In this document: positions 1 to 8,220 of the stretch, in pieces
How the letters are laid out: the number at the start of each line of letters is the position of its first letter
Position numbering within the stretch: the first letter of the stretch is position 1
Origin: Flavobacteriaceae bacterium
GTDB lineage: Bacteria; Bacteroidota; Bacteroidia; Flavobacteriales; Flavobacteriaceae
NCBI GenBank assembly: GCA_018662905.1
Contig: JABJFE010000133.1
Location: 1-12,801, forward strand
Length of the DNA stretch: 12,801 nt
Direction of reading: 5' to 3'
Notes under the pieces: model-generated
Told to the model about the DNA's origin: nothing
Database searches by the model: none
What the model saw: the letters and a program-made list of their open reading frames with translations, nothing else
Program-made: the position numbers and the translations under genes

Positions 1-1800
1 AAATGGATAGAGAAATCAATTAAATTAAATACAGATTATGTATTGTATGGAAAACCAAATTGGTATTTAAACAAATTTTCAATTGCACATCCAGAATTGG
101 ATGTTTTTTCAGAATTTAAAAATAAACAAGTCGAAGGATTATTACCTATTTATAGTTCAAACGAAAGAGTTTTGTCAAGAGGAATAACTAATAAATTTTT
201 TAGAGAAGTAATATTTAATATTATAAACACTTCAATTAATTTTTTAAAAGAAAATTTAAGCAAAGAAATTAATGAGAAATATTCACTGATTTCTAAACAA
301 CAAGCTTACAGAAATATTCATTTTCCATCAAATCATGAACTTTTGTCAAAAGCTGAATTTAGATTAAAATATGAAGAGTTTTTTTACTTACAGCTTGAAT
401 TTTTAATGAGTAATATCTCAAAAAAATCAAAATTTAAAGGATTTAATTTTTCAAAAGTGGGAGATAGTTTTAATAAGTTCTATAAATCCCATTTGCCTTT
501 TTTATTGACAAATGCTCAAAAAAGAGTCATAAAAGAGATTCGAAAAGATTTCTCTTCAAATGCTCAAATGAATAGACTTCTTCAAGGTGATGTCGGTTCT
601 GGAAAAACAATAGTCGCCTTGTTAAGCTCATTGATAGCTATTGATAATAATTTTCAAGTTTGTTTTTTAGCACCTACTGAAATTTTAGCACAACAGCATT
701 TTAATAGTTTAAACGATTCTTTAAATAAAATAAATATTACTGTTAATATACTTACCGGCTCATCTACAAAGAAAGATCGAATTAAATTATTTTCTGATTT
801 AATCAACGGAGAGATAAATATTTTAGTTGGAACTCATGCAGTTTTAGAAGATAATGTCAGGTTCAAGAATTTAGGATTTGTTATTATTGATGAACAACAT
901 AAATTTGGAGTAGCTCAAAGATCTAAGCTTTGGAAAAAAAACATCACTCCTCCTCACGTTCTAGTTATGACCGCCACACCTATACCAAGAACTTTAGCTA
1001 TGAGTGTCTACGGGGATTTAGATATATCAATTATTGATGAGCTTCCACCTGGAAGAAAGGCAGTTAAGACAGTTCACAGATCAGATAGAAACAGGCTAGA
1101 GATTTTTAAATTTTTAAAAGATGAAATTAATAAAGGACGTCAGGTATATGTTGTTTACCCTTTAATTGAGGAATCGAAAAAATTAGATTATAAAGATTTA
1201 ATGGATGGATATGAAAGTATTTCAAGGGAGTTTCCTAATAGCAAATATCAAATTAGTATTTTACATGGTAGGATGAAATCTGAAGATAAAGCTATAGAAA
1301 TGAAAAGATTTAAAGAGGGGAAAACTAATATTATGGTTTCAACGACTGTTATTGAAGTGGGAGTCAATATCCCAAATGCTAGTGTAATGGTAATTGAAAG
1401 TTCAGAAAAGTTTGGATTGTCACAACTTCACCAGTTGAGAGGAAGAGTTGGTAGAGGATCTGAAAATAGTTATTGTATATTAATGACATCAAATAAGCTT
1501 AGTTCTGATGCGAGAAAAAGAATAAAAACTATGACTAGCACTAATGATGGTTTTAAAGTTGCTGAAGTAGATATGGAAATAAGGGGACCTGGAAATTTAT
1601 TAGGTACTCAACAAAGTGGACTATTAAATCTTAAGCTCGCAAATATAATTACAGATAAAGAAATTTTAGAATCTGCAAGAGATGATGTAAAAAAAATTAT
1701 TTCAGTAGATCAAAGATTGGTCAAAGTCGAAAACAAATTAATAAAAGAAGAATTTAATAAAAAAACTAAAAACACACTTTTATGGAAACATATAAGTTAA
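1..1800 (+). CDS. recG: ATP-dependent DNA helicase RecG (5' end outside the window)
   Basis: RecG remodels stalled replication forks and Holliday junctions using a superfamily 2 helicase motor. The frame is open from base 1 with no stop, so the first roughly 100 residues of the ~700-residue family are missing and 599 are visible. A TTG at 43 is not the start, because the codons before it read on as wedge (OB-fold) domain sequence. Visible codon numbers: Walker A GDVGSGKT at 196-203, DEQH box at 297-300, motif III MTATPIPRT from 323, motif VI QLRGRVGRG around 478-486, then the RecG-specific TRG region with DMEIRGPGNLLGTQQSG from about 524. All motor motifs look intact. The product acts in the cytoplasm on DNA. 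The gene ends 57 bases before pheT, which has its own promoter box. Identification is secure from the combination of helicase motifs and the TRG motif. Confidence 0.97.
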   Translation, partial: KWIEKSIKLNTDYVLYGKPNWYLNKFSIAHPELDVFSEFKNKQVEGLLPIYSSNERVLSRGITNKFFREVIFNIINTSINFLKENLSKEINEKYSLISKQQAYRNIHFPSNHELLSKAEFRLKYEEFFYLQLEFLMSNISKKSKFKGFNFSKVGDSFNKFYKSHLPFLLTNAQKRVIKEIRKDFSSNAQMNRLLQGDVGSGKTIVALLSSLIAIDNNFQVCFLAPTEILAQQHFNSLNDSLNKINITVNILTGSSTKKDRIKLFSDLINGEINILVGTHAVLEDNVRFKNLGFVIIDEQHKFGVAQRSKLWKKNITPPHVLVMTATPIPRTLAMSVYGDLDISIIDELPPGRKAVKTVHRSDRNRLEIFKFLKDEINKGRQVYVVYPLIEESKKLDYKDLMDGYESISREFPNSKYQISILHGRMKSEDKAIEMKRFKEGKTNIMVSTTVIEVGVNIPNASVMVIESSEKFGLSQLHQLRGRVGRGSENSYCILMTSNKLSSDARKRIKTMTSTNDGFKVAEVDMEIRGPGNLLGTQQSGLLNLKLANIITDKEILESARDDVKKIISVDQRLVKVENKLIKEEFNKKTKNTLLWKHIS

Positions 1801-1830
1801 GTTATTATTTAATTTAAATATTCTTAATTG

Positions 1831-1838
1831 TATCTTTG
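1831..1838 (+). promoter_or_regulatory. -7 promoter box upstream of pheT
   Basis: TATCTTTG matches the Bacteroidota -7 consensus TAnnTTTG at every defined position. It sits 19 bases before the pheT ATG, giving a predicted leader of about 15 bases. A TTTA at 1808-1811, 19 bases upstream, could serve as a weak -33 element; there is no clear TTG. The box suggests pheT is transcribed separately from recG. Confidence 0.55.
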
Positions 1839-1857
1839 AAAACAAAAATTATTATTA

Positions 1858-4272
1858 ATGAACATATCGTTTAATTGGTTATCAGAATTTTTAAAAATTG
1901 ATTTAAAAATTGAAGAAGTATCAGAAATTCTTACTGATATAGGTTTGGAGGTTGAGGGTATTGAGAACTATGAACAGTATAAAGGAGGTTTAGTTGGTCT
2001 TGTTGTTGGAGAAATAGTTTATTGTGAACAACATCCAAATGCTGATAGATTAAAACTTACTAAAGTTAATATAGGAGATGAAAATATATTACAAATTGTT
2101 TGTGGTGCTCCCAATGTGCAGTTAAATCAAAAAGTTATTGTTGCAACTGTAGGTACAACCTTACACCCTATTAATAATGATAAATTTAAAATCACTAAAA
2201 GTAAAATAAGAGGTGAAATTAGTCAAGGAATGATTTGTGCTGAAGATGAAATTGGTATCGGAAATTCACATGATGGTATTGTTGTTTTAGAAAGTAAAAT
2301 AAAAATTGGAACTAAGGTTTCTGAGATATATAAAAATTATTCTGATAAAATTTTTAATATTGGTTTAACCCCCAATCGTTCTGATGCTATGAGTCATCTT
2401 GGTGTTGCAAGAGATCTTAGAGCAGCATTAATGCATAAAGGCTTTAAACTAGAGTTAATAACGCCATCTGTATCATCTTTTCATGTAAATTCAAGAACTC
2501 AAAAAATTAATATAAATATTGAAAATATTCAATCATGTCGAAGGTTTTCTGGAGTGTGTATAGATAATATTACAGTAAAAGAATCACCAATTTGGTTAAA
2601 GAATAGGTTAAAATCTATTGGACTAAGTCCATTAAATAACGTTGTAGATGTTACTAATTATGTTTTGCACGAAATCGGGCAACCATTACATGCATACGAT
2701 TTTGATAAAATCACAACTAAATCAATTAATGTCAAGACCTTAAAACAAGGCACAGAGTTTATTACATTGGATGGAGAGGTTAGAAAACTACTTAAAACAG
2801 ATTTAATGATATGTGATTCTGAAACTCCAATGTGTATTGCTGGTGTTTTTGGAGGAAAAGATCATGGAATAACTAGTGAAACAAAATCAATATTTTTAGA
2901 AAGTGCTTATTTTGACCCAATATCTATAAGAAAAACTGCTAAACAACATGGTATAAATAGCGACGCTTCATTTAGATTTGAAAGAGGAATCTCTATTGAT
3001 TCCGTAGACTATTCATTGAAAAGAGCAGCGATATTAATTTGTGAATTATGTAATGGTACTATTTCAAGTGATATTATTGATGAATTCCCAAATAAACCTG
3101 ATGAAATATCAATACTTTTAAATTTTGATAAAACAAATAAATTAATTGGTCAAGAAATTCCTAGAGAAGAAATTAAATCAATTTTAACATCATTAGATTT
3201 TAAAATTAATAATATTACAGAAACTGGTGTGGGTATAACCGTCCCATTTTACAGACATGACGTTACTAGAGAATGTGATGTAGTTGAGGAAATTCTTAGA
3301 ATATATGGATACAATGAAATAAACTTATCCAATAAATTGTCAATCCCTATTAGTTCAGAGGGTTCCAACAAAAGTTATCAAATTGAAAATATAATATCTA
3401 ATATATTAACTCCATTTGGTTTTAATGAAATAATGAATAACTCTCTTACTAATAATAAATTAAATATTTCAGAGAGAGATAGTGTAACAATAATTAACTC
3501 TATTAGCTCAGATATTTCTCAACTAAGAACAAGTTTATTAGAGTCTAGTTTAAAAACACTAAAATTTAATTTAAATAGAAAAAACAAGAATAATAAATTT
3601 TTTGAATTTGGAAAAATTTATGAATTATCAGATGGAAAAACAATAGAATCAAGAAGGCTTAGTATAGTTTTTACAAATGATTTATTTAATAGTTCGTGGA
3701 ACAATAAAAACGAAAACTCTGATTTTTATATTCTTAAAAATATAGTTTTAAATATTTTAAGTAAACTCTCTATAGAAACATCCGAAAAAGTTATAAGTCA
3801 TAATGGTTTTAATAACACATTAGGTTTATTTCATGAAACTAATAATCTTGCATTAATTGGAGATGTAAAAACTGAATACCTTTCCGAATTTGATATTAAA
3901 AGTAAAGTTTACTATGCCTCTTTAAATGTTGACTACATACTAAAAATATATAATAATGATTTTTTTAAATATATTAAACTATCAAAGTTTCCAAATGTAA
4001 AAAGAGAATTAAATTTTTTATTTGAAAATGAAATTCATTATAAAACAATTGAAGATTATATATTAAATCAATCCAATATTAAAAATTTATCTAAAATGAC
4101 TTTAACGGATGTTTATGAAGATGATAAATTACCTAAAGGACAAAAATCTTATACATTAAACTTTACTTTATTAGATCATTCAAAAACACTTTCTGAAAAG
4201 GAAATATCAATGACAATGAATAAAATACAATCTAAAATTGAATCTAAGTTTAAAGCTAAGTTACGATCATAA
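1858..4272 (+). CDS. pheT: Phenylalanine-tRNA ligase beta subunit
   Basis: PheT is the large subunit of the (alpha-beta)2 enzyme that charges tRNA-Phe; it binds the tRNA and hydrolyses mischarged Tyr-tRNA-Phe. At 804 residues it has the full bacterial length. Visible regions: N-terminal MNISFNWLSEFL opening typical of the family; EMAP-II-like tRNA-binding domain about 42-155 with HPNADRLKL at 59-67; B3/B4 editing domain about 215-395 with GQPLHAYDFDKI at 274-285; SDASFRFERG at 368-377; B5 domain about 418-490 with RHDVTRECDVVEEILR at 466-481; C-terminal FDX-ACB anticodon-binding domain over the last ~95 residues. The ATG start agrees with the family start and lies just behind a good -7 box. 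The alpha subunit gene pheS is not in this window. The following small gene starts 9 bases after the stop and is probably cotranscribed. Confidence 0.97.
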   Translation: MNISFNWLSEFLKIDLKIEEVSEILTDIGLEVEGIENYEQYKGGLVGLVVGEIVYCEQHPNADRLKLTKVNIGDENILQIVCGAPNVQLNQKVIVATVGTTLHPINNDKFKITKSKIRGEISQGMICAEDEIGIGNSHDGIVVLESKIKIGTKVSEIYKNYSDKIFNIGLTPNRSDAMSHLGVARDLRAALMHKGFKLELITPSVSSFHVNSRTQKININIENIQSCRRFSGVCIDNITVKESPIWLKNRLKSIGLSPLNNVVDVTNYVLHEIGQPLHAYDFDKITTKSINVKTLKQGTEFITLDGEVRKLLKTDLMICDSETPMCIAGVFGGKDHGITSETKSIFLESAYFDPISIRKTAKQHGINSDASFRFERGISIDSVDYSLKRAAILICELCNGTISSDIIDEFPNKPDEISILLNFDKTNKLIGQEIPREEIKSILTSLDFKINNITETGVGITVPFYRHDVTRECDVVEEILRIYGYNEINLSNKLSIPISSEGSNKSYQIENIISNILTPFGFNEIMNNSLTNNKLNISERDSVTIINSISSDISQLRTSLLESSLKTLKFNLNRKNKNNKFFEFGKIYELSDGKTIESRRLSIVFTNDLFNSSWNNKNENSDFYILKNIVLNILSKLSIETSEKVISHNGFNNTLGLFHETNNLALIGDVKTEYLSEFDIKSKVYYASLNVDYILKIYNNDFFKYIKLSKFPNVKRELNFLFENEIHYKTIEDYILNQSNIKNLSKMTLTDVYEDDKLPKGQKSYTLNFTLLDHSKTLSEKEISMTMNKIQSKIESKFKAKLRS

Positions 4273-4281
4273 ATAATTTAG

Positions 4282-4500
4282 ATGCAAAAACAAGTATTAT
4301 TGTTTAAGGGCTCTTTTATTGAGTCAAAAAGATTAGAAATAGAGTTGATTGCCAACAAAATCAATCCGATAATAATTAATAAAAAACAATCAGCTATTCT
4401 TTCAGGATTTGGTTATAATCCTAACGATGATATATTCATATACGTATTTGAGGATCAACTAAAAAGTTCTAAATTAATTCTATCCAGCTTAACTATATAA
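4282..4500 (+). CDS. Small DUF2007-like protein
   Basis: A 72-residue protein with no signal peptide, membrane segment or cysteine. The pattern is an N-terminal beta strand (VLLFKGSF), a helix rich in charged residues (ESKRLEIELIANKI), a strand, a glycine-containing middle (AILSGFGYNPNDD), a strand (IFIYVF) and a final helix. This resembles the DUF2007 'putative signal transducing protein' family, a ferredoxin-like alpha-beta fold of about 70 residues whose function is not established. The assignment rests on pattern and length only. The ATG lies 9 bases after pheT, so it should be cotranscribed with pheT. Its last 12 bases overlap the 3' end of the convergent ABC-F gene. The frame is well conserved in style (AT-rich codons like its neighbours), and I believe it is a real gene. 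Confidence 0.75.
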   Translation: MQKQVLLFKGSFIESKRLEIELIANKINPIIINKKQSAILSGFGYNPNDDIFIYVFEDQLKSSKLILSSLTI

Positions 4501-6111
4501 TTTAGCTCTAAGCTCTTTTATTTTAGGATCACTAATGTAAGAATCAAAAGTTGTTAATCTATCTATAACACCATTTGGTGTTAATTCTATTACTCGATTT
4601 CCTACAGACTTAGCAAATTCGAAATCGTGAGTGCTTAAAATGACATTTCCTTTAAATTTCTTAATTGAATTATTTAAAGCAGTAATAGATTCTAAATCTA
4701 AATGACTTGTTGGCTCATCAAACATTAAAACATTAGATCTTAACATCATCATTCTTGAAAGCATACATCTTACTTTTTCACCTCCAGAAAGAACATCGCA
4801 ATTTTTCAATGCCTCTTCGCCACTGAATATCATTTTCCCTAAAAAACCTCTTATAAATACTTCTTCTCTTTCTTCATCGTTTTTTGACCATTGTCTTAAC
4901 CAATCAACTAAAGATATTTTATCGTGAAAATATGAGCTGTTATCCAGAGGTAAATATGCTTGACTTGTTGTAATTCCCCAATCAAATCTTCCTGTATTTG
5001 ATTTAATTTTGTTATTCAGTATTTCATAAAATGCTGTAGTGGCTCTAGTATCTTTTGAATACAATACAACTTTATCACCTTTATTCAAATTAAAATCGAT
5101 TTTATCAAATAATGTACTATTAGAATCAGAAAAACTTAAATTTTCAACTGAAAGTATTTGATCTCCTGCTTCACGCTCAGATGTAAAAATTACAGCTGGA
5201 TATCTTCTGGATGATGGCTTTATATCTTCAATTTTTAAATTATCAAGCATTTTTTTTCTTGAGGTGGCTTGTTTAGATTTAGATGCATTTGCACTGAACC
5301 TAGCAATAAAATCCTCAAGCTCCTTTTTCTTTTCTTCAGATTTTCTGTTTTGTTGAGTCTTTTGTCTTAATGCTAACTGACTCGATTCATACCAAAACGT
5401 ATAGTTTCCTGAATAATTATTTATTTTCCCAAAATCAATATCTGAAATGTGAGTACAAACAGAATCTAAAAAGTGTCTATCATGCGATACAACAATAACA
5501 GTATTATCATAATTTGATATAAAATTTTCTAACCATTTAATTGTTTCGAAATCTAAATCGTTTGTCGGTTCATCCATTACTAATACATCAGGATTACCAA
5601 ATAAAGCTTGTGCTAATAAAACTTTTACTTTTTGAACACCGTCTAATTCACTCATGCTTTTGTAATGGTGTTCTTCTTTTATATCTAAATTGGATAATAA
5701 TGCAGCAGCAGAGCTTTCAGCATTCCAACCATCCATTTCTTCGTATTTTAATTGAAGAACTCCTACTCTATCACTGTCTTTATCAGAAAAGTCTGGATTA
5801 GCATAAATCTCATCCATTTCCTTTTTAATACTAAAAAGATCTTTATTACCCATTATAACTGTTTCTAATACTTGTTTATCATCAAAAGCAAAGTGATTTT
5901 GCTCCAAAACAGACATTCTCTTACCACTTTCTAAGTGAATATTTCCTGAATTAGGTTCAATAGATTTTGATAAAATCTTTAAAAATGTTGATTTACCTGC
6001 TCCGTTGGCACCAATAATGCCATAACAGTTTCCTTTTACAAAAGAAGTGTTAACTTCATCAAACAATACTCTTTTGCCAAATTGAACAGAGAGGTTAGAA
6101 ACACTTAACAT
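4489..6111 (-). CDS. ybiT: ABC-F family ATPase, YbiT type
   Basis: ABC-F proteins are soluble twin-ATPase factors that bind the ribosome E site and act on stalled or initiating ribosomes; they are not transporters, and no membrane segment is seen. The 540 residues follow the YbiT layout: NBD1 with Walker A GANGAGKST (34-42), signature LDGVQK (156-161), Walker B VLVMDEP (176-182) and H-loop His210; a charged linker about 245-305 with RFSANASKSKQATSR (271-285), a YbiT hallmark; NBD2 with signature LSGGEK (441-446), Walker B FDEP (464-467) and H-loop His495. The place expected to hold the NBD2 Walker A (351-359) reads YSKDTRATT, without the P-loop glycines or lysine. I recall this change in other flavobacterial homologues, so it is probably a lineage trait and not damage. 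Translation ends 12 bases inside the convergent DUF2007-like gene. A -7 box lies upstream at 6141-6134. Confidence 0.95.
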   Translation of the reverse strand: MLSVSNLSVQFGKRVLFDEVNTSFVKGNCYGIIGANGAGKSTFLKILSKSIEPNSGNIHLESGKRMSVLEQNHFAFDDKQVLETVIMGNKDLFSIKKEMDEIYANPDFSDKDSDRVGVLQLKYEEMDGWNAESSAAALLSNLDIKEEHHYKSMSELDGVQKVKVLLAQALFGNPDVLVMDEPTNDLDFETIKWLENFISNYDNTVIVVSHDRHFLDSVCTHISDIDFGKINNYSGNYTFWYESSQLALRQKTQQNRKSEEKKKELEDFIARFSANASKSKQATSRKKMLDNLKIEDIKPSSRRYPAVIFTSEREAGDQILSVENLSFSDSNSTLFDKIDFNLNKGDKVVLYSKDTRATTAFYEILNNKIKSNTGRFDWGITTSQAYLPLDNSSYFHDKISLVDWLRQWSKNDEEREEVFIRGFLGKMIFSGEEALKNCDVLSGGEKVRCMLSRMMMLRSNVLMFDEPTSHLDLESITALNNSIKKFKGNVILSTHDFEFAKSVGNRVIELTPNGVIDRLTTFDSYISDPKIKELRAKLYS

Positions 6112-6211
6112 AAAAATGAGTTTAAAATTTTTGCAAATTTAATAAAATCAAGGTTATGAATATTCTATATTATTATTTAAATTAAAAAAATAAACAAAAG
6201 AAGTATAAAAC
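6112..6211. promoter_or_regulatory. Divergent intergenic region between the ABC-F gene and the lipoprotein gene
   Basis: This 100-base AT-only-looking gap holds the start regions of two divergent genes. The ABC-F side has a good -7 box (6141-6134). On the lipoprotein side I find no convincing TAnnTTTG; TATTATTT-like stretches around 6168-6178 are too weak to call. The A-rich run directly before the 6212 ATG is typical of Bacteroidota translation starts. No hairpin, small ORF or RNA is evident. Confidence 0.5.
6134..6141 (-). promoter_or_regulatory. -7 promoter box upstream of the ABC-F gene
   Basis: Read on the - strand, 6141-6134 is TAAATTTG, a full match to TAnnTTTG. It lies 22 bases before the ABC-F ATG, giving a leader of about 18 bases. 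No TTG is present at the expected -33 distance, so the promoter is supported by the -7 box only. Confidence 0.45.
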
Positions 6212-7567
6212 ATGTTTAAAAAAATCATTTATTTTTTCTTAATTACATCCATTTTAGCGTGTAATAATCAAAATGTGACTTTTTTAAATGGAAAAATTAT
6301 TAAACCAACTAATAATCAAATCCAATTATTAAAGGATGAAATAGTCATTAAAAATATTAAAATTAACAGTGACGGAATCTTTTCTTCCTCTTTAGATAAT
6401 TTAAGTAATGGACTATATAATTTTGTACATCTTCCTGAATTTCAGTATCTAATAATAGAAAAGGGAGATAGTTTAGTGTTAAGATTAAATTCCTTAGACT
6501 TTGACGAATCATTAGTTTTTTCTGGAAAAGGTTCTTCGAAAAATAATTATTTAATAGATGTTTTTCTAGAGCATGAAGAAGAAGAAGATTATGTTAAGTC
6601 AAACTATAAGTCTTCCAAAAGAGTGTTTAAACAAATTATTGACTCTTTAAAAAACATAAAAACCAAACATTATTCAAATTATAAATCTTCAATTAAAACT
6701 AATTATATTTCAGACTTAATAATAAATCATGCTATCCTTATTCCACTGTATTCACATATTGAAAACTATATTATATTAAATAAAAAAAACCATTCAACAA
6801 ATGTTAGTTTTTTCAATAATTATAGAAATAAAATTGACTTAAACATATATGAATTATCGCACTTTAAACCTTATTTAGACTACATTACACTTAAGTCTAT
6901 TAATGAATCTTTTTCTGAGAAAAAAGGATATGATTATAATTTAAATTTCAATTTGTCGAGATTAAATTACATTAAAAATCATATATCAAATCAGACAATT
7001 AAAACAAAATTATTAAGGTTTATTGCATATGAATATCTGTTAGAGGAAAAGTTATTGATTAACATAGATCAATTTATTTATGAGTTTTTAAAAATATCTG
7101 ATAATAAAAGTACCAACAGCGAAATTTCAATGCTTTATGATAATATTTCTTCTCTTCAATCAGGAAAAGTTTTTCCTCAAATAAATCTTTTTAATGAAAA
7201 AAACATTAATAAAGAAATTAGCTCTCATGTTAATTTTAATAATAAAAATATTTTTGTTTTTTGGTCTTATGATCAAAATGCACATCAAGTAAATCTATTT
7301 AATAAAGTCAATTTATTAAGTGCTAAACATTCAAACTATAATTTCAATTTAATAAATATCAATGACGAGAATATAAAATGGAAAAATAATTACTTAAATA
7401 AATTCAACAACAAAAGAATTAGAAACTTTAGAACAGCAAATTTTGAAATAATGAGTAAAAAAATGATATTAAATAACTTAAATAAGGTACTTATAACAGG
7501 AACGGATGGTGTTATATTAGAAATATTTAATCTTAATAGCTTAGAAAAGTACTTAAATGATAATTAA
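6212..7567 (+). CDS. Lipoprotein with DUF4369-like N-terminal and degenerate thioredoxin-like C-terminal region
   Basis: This 451-residue protein starts with a lipoprotein signal: charged MFKK, a hydrophobic run and lipobox ILAC with Cys17, so it should be lipid-anchored after export. Residues after Cys17 (NNQN) lack an acidic export signal, so I expect periplasmic exposure, not cell-surface display. Residues about 25-115 form a beta-rich segment resembling the DUF4369-type domain found before TlpA-like thioredoxins in Bacteroidota. A helical middle part follows. The C-terminal ~134 residues look like a TlpA/AhpC-type fold: GKVFPQINLF at 318-327, strand NIFVFW ending at Trp351, and a distal strand-turn-strand VLITGTDGVILEIF. 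The active-site CxxC expected after FW is replaced by SYDQNA, and Cys17 is the only cysteine in the protein. A disulfide reductase role is therefore unlikely; a binding or scaffold role is inference. Its stop shares a TTAA with the convergent transaldolase. Confidence 0.75.
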   Translation: MFKKIIYFFLITSILACNNQNVTFLNGKIIKPTNNQIQLLKDEIVIKNIKINSDGIFSSSLDNLSNGLYNFVHLPEFQYLIIEKGDSLVLRLNSLDFDESLVFSGKGSSKNNYLIDVFLEHEEEEDYVKSNYKSSKRVFKQIIDSLKNIKTKHYSNYKSSIKTNYISDLIINHAILIPLYSHIENYIILNKKNHSTNVSFFNNYRNKIDLNIYELSHFKPYLDYITLKSINESFSEKKGYDYNLNFNLSRLNYIKNHISNQTIKTKLLRFIAYEYLLEEKLLINIDQFIYEFLKISDNKSTNSEISMLYDNISSLQSGKVFPQINLFNEKNINKEISSHVNFNNKNIFVFWSYDQNAHQVNLFNKVNLLSAKHSNYNFNLININDENIKWKNNYLNKFNNKRIRNFRTANFEIMSKKMILNNLNKVLITGTDGVILEIFNLNSLEKYLNDN

Positions 7568-8217
7568 TTTCCTTTTTTATAATCTGACAAGAATTTCTCT
7601 AAACCAATATCCGTAAGAGGATGTTTTATTAGACCTTTAATTGAAGATAATGGTCCTGTCATAACATCTGCTCCGATCTTTGCACAATCTATAATGTGCA
7701 TAGTGTGCCTCACAGAAGCTGCAAGTATCTGTGTGTTAAAAGCGTAATTATCATAAACATTAGCGATTTCCGAAATTAGATTTAAACCATCAGTTGAAAT
7801 ATCATCTAATCTACCTATAAATGGTGAAACATAAGTTGCTCCAGCTTTAGCAGCAATTAGTGCTTGACCTACGGAAAATATTAAAGTACAATTTGTTTTA
7901 ATCCCTTTATTTGAGAAATATTTTAAAGCTTTTACTCCATCTAATATCATTGGAATTTTTACAACAATTTGCGGATGTAATTTAGCTAAAGCTTCACCTT
8001 CTTTAATCATTCCTTTGAAATCAGTAGATATTACTTCTGCAGAAACATCTCCATCAACAATTTCACATATTTTAACATAGTGATTTAAAATATTTTTATG
8101 ACCAGTTATTCCTTCTTTTGCCATCAATGATGGATTAGTAGTAACTCCGTCTAAAACACCTAGGTCTTGTGCTTCTTTAATTTGTTCAAGATTTGCAGTA
8201 TCGATAAAGAATTTCAT
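7564..8217 (-). CDS. tal: Transaldolase, TalC/FSA-like small type
   Basis: Transaldolase moves a dihydroxyacetone unit between sugar phosphates in the non-oxidative pentose phosphate pathway, in the cytoplasm. The 217 residues match the short TalC/MipB-like family. Visible residues: Asp6 in FIDTAN, TNPS at 27-30, the Schiff-base lysine Lys87 in IVVKIP, and SPFIGRLDD at 131-139. Aligned by eye with E. coli fructose-6-phosphate aldolase, the catalytic-water residues Gln59 and Tyr131 of FSA are here Glu61 and Phe133. Those are the transaldolase-type residues, so I call a transaldolase although such genes are often labelled fsa. The ATG is 3 bases after the SDR stop, so the two genes form an operon. 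The stop codon overlaps that of the convergent lipoprotein gene. Confidence 0.93.
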   Translation of the reverse strand: MKFFIDTANLEQIKEAQDLGVLDGVTTNPSLMAKEGITGHKNILNHYVKICEIVDGDVSAEVISTDFKGMIKEGEALAKLHPQIVVKIPMILDGVKALKYFSNKGIKTNCTLIFSVGQALIAAKAGATYVSPFIGRLDDISTDGLNLISEIANVYDNYAFNTQILAASVRHTMHIIDCAKIGADVMTGPLSSIKGLIKHPLTDIGLEKFLSDYKKGN

Positions 8218-8220
8218 AGT

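Noticed and set aside
43..45. TTG as a start codon for recG
   Set aside because: The frame is open to base 1 and the codons before it read as RecG wedge-domain sequence, so the gene is cut by the window edge.
5541..5801. 86-codon open frame on the + strand
   Set aside because: It is antisense within the ABC-F gene, has no family pattern and no promoter box; it is a shadow frame.
4489..6111. ABC transporter ATPase
   Set aside because: Two ABC domains in one soluble chain with the YbiT-type linker and no membrane partner nearby indicate an ABC-F translation factor.
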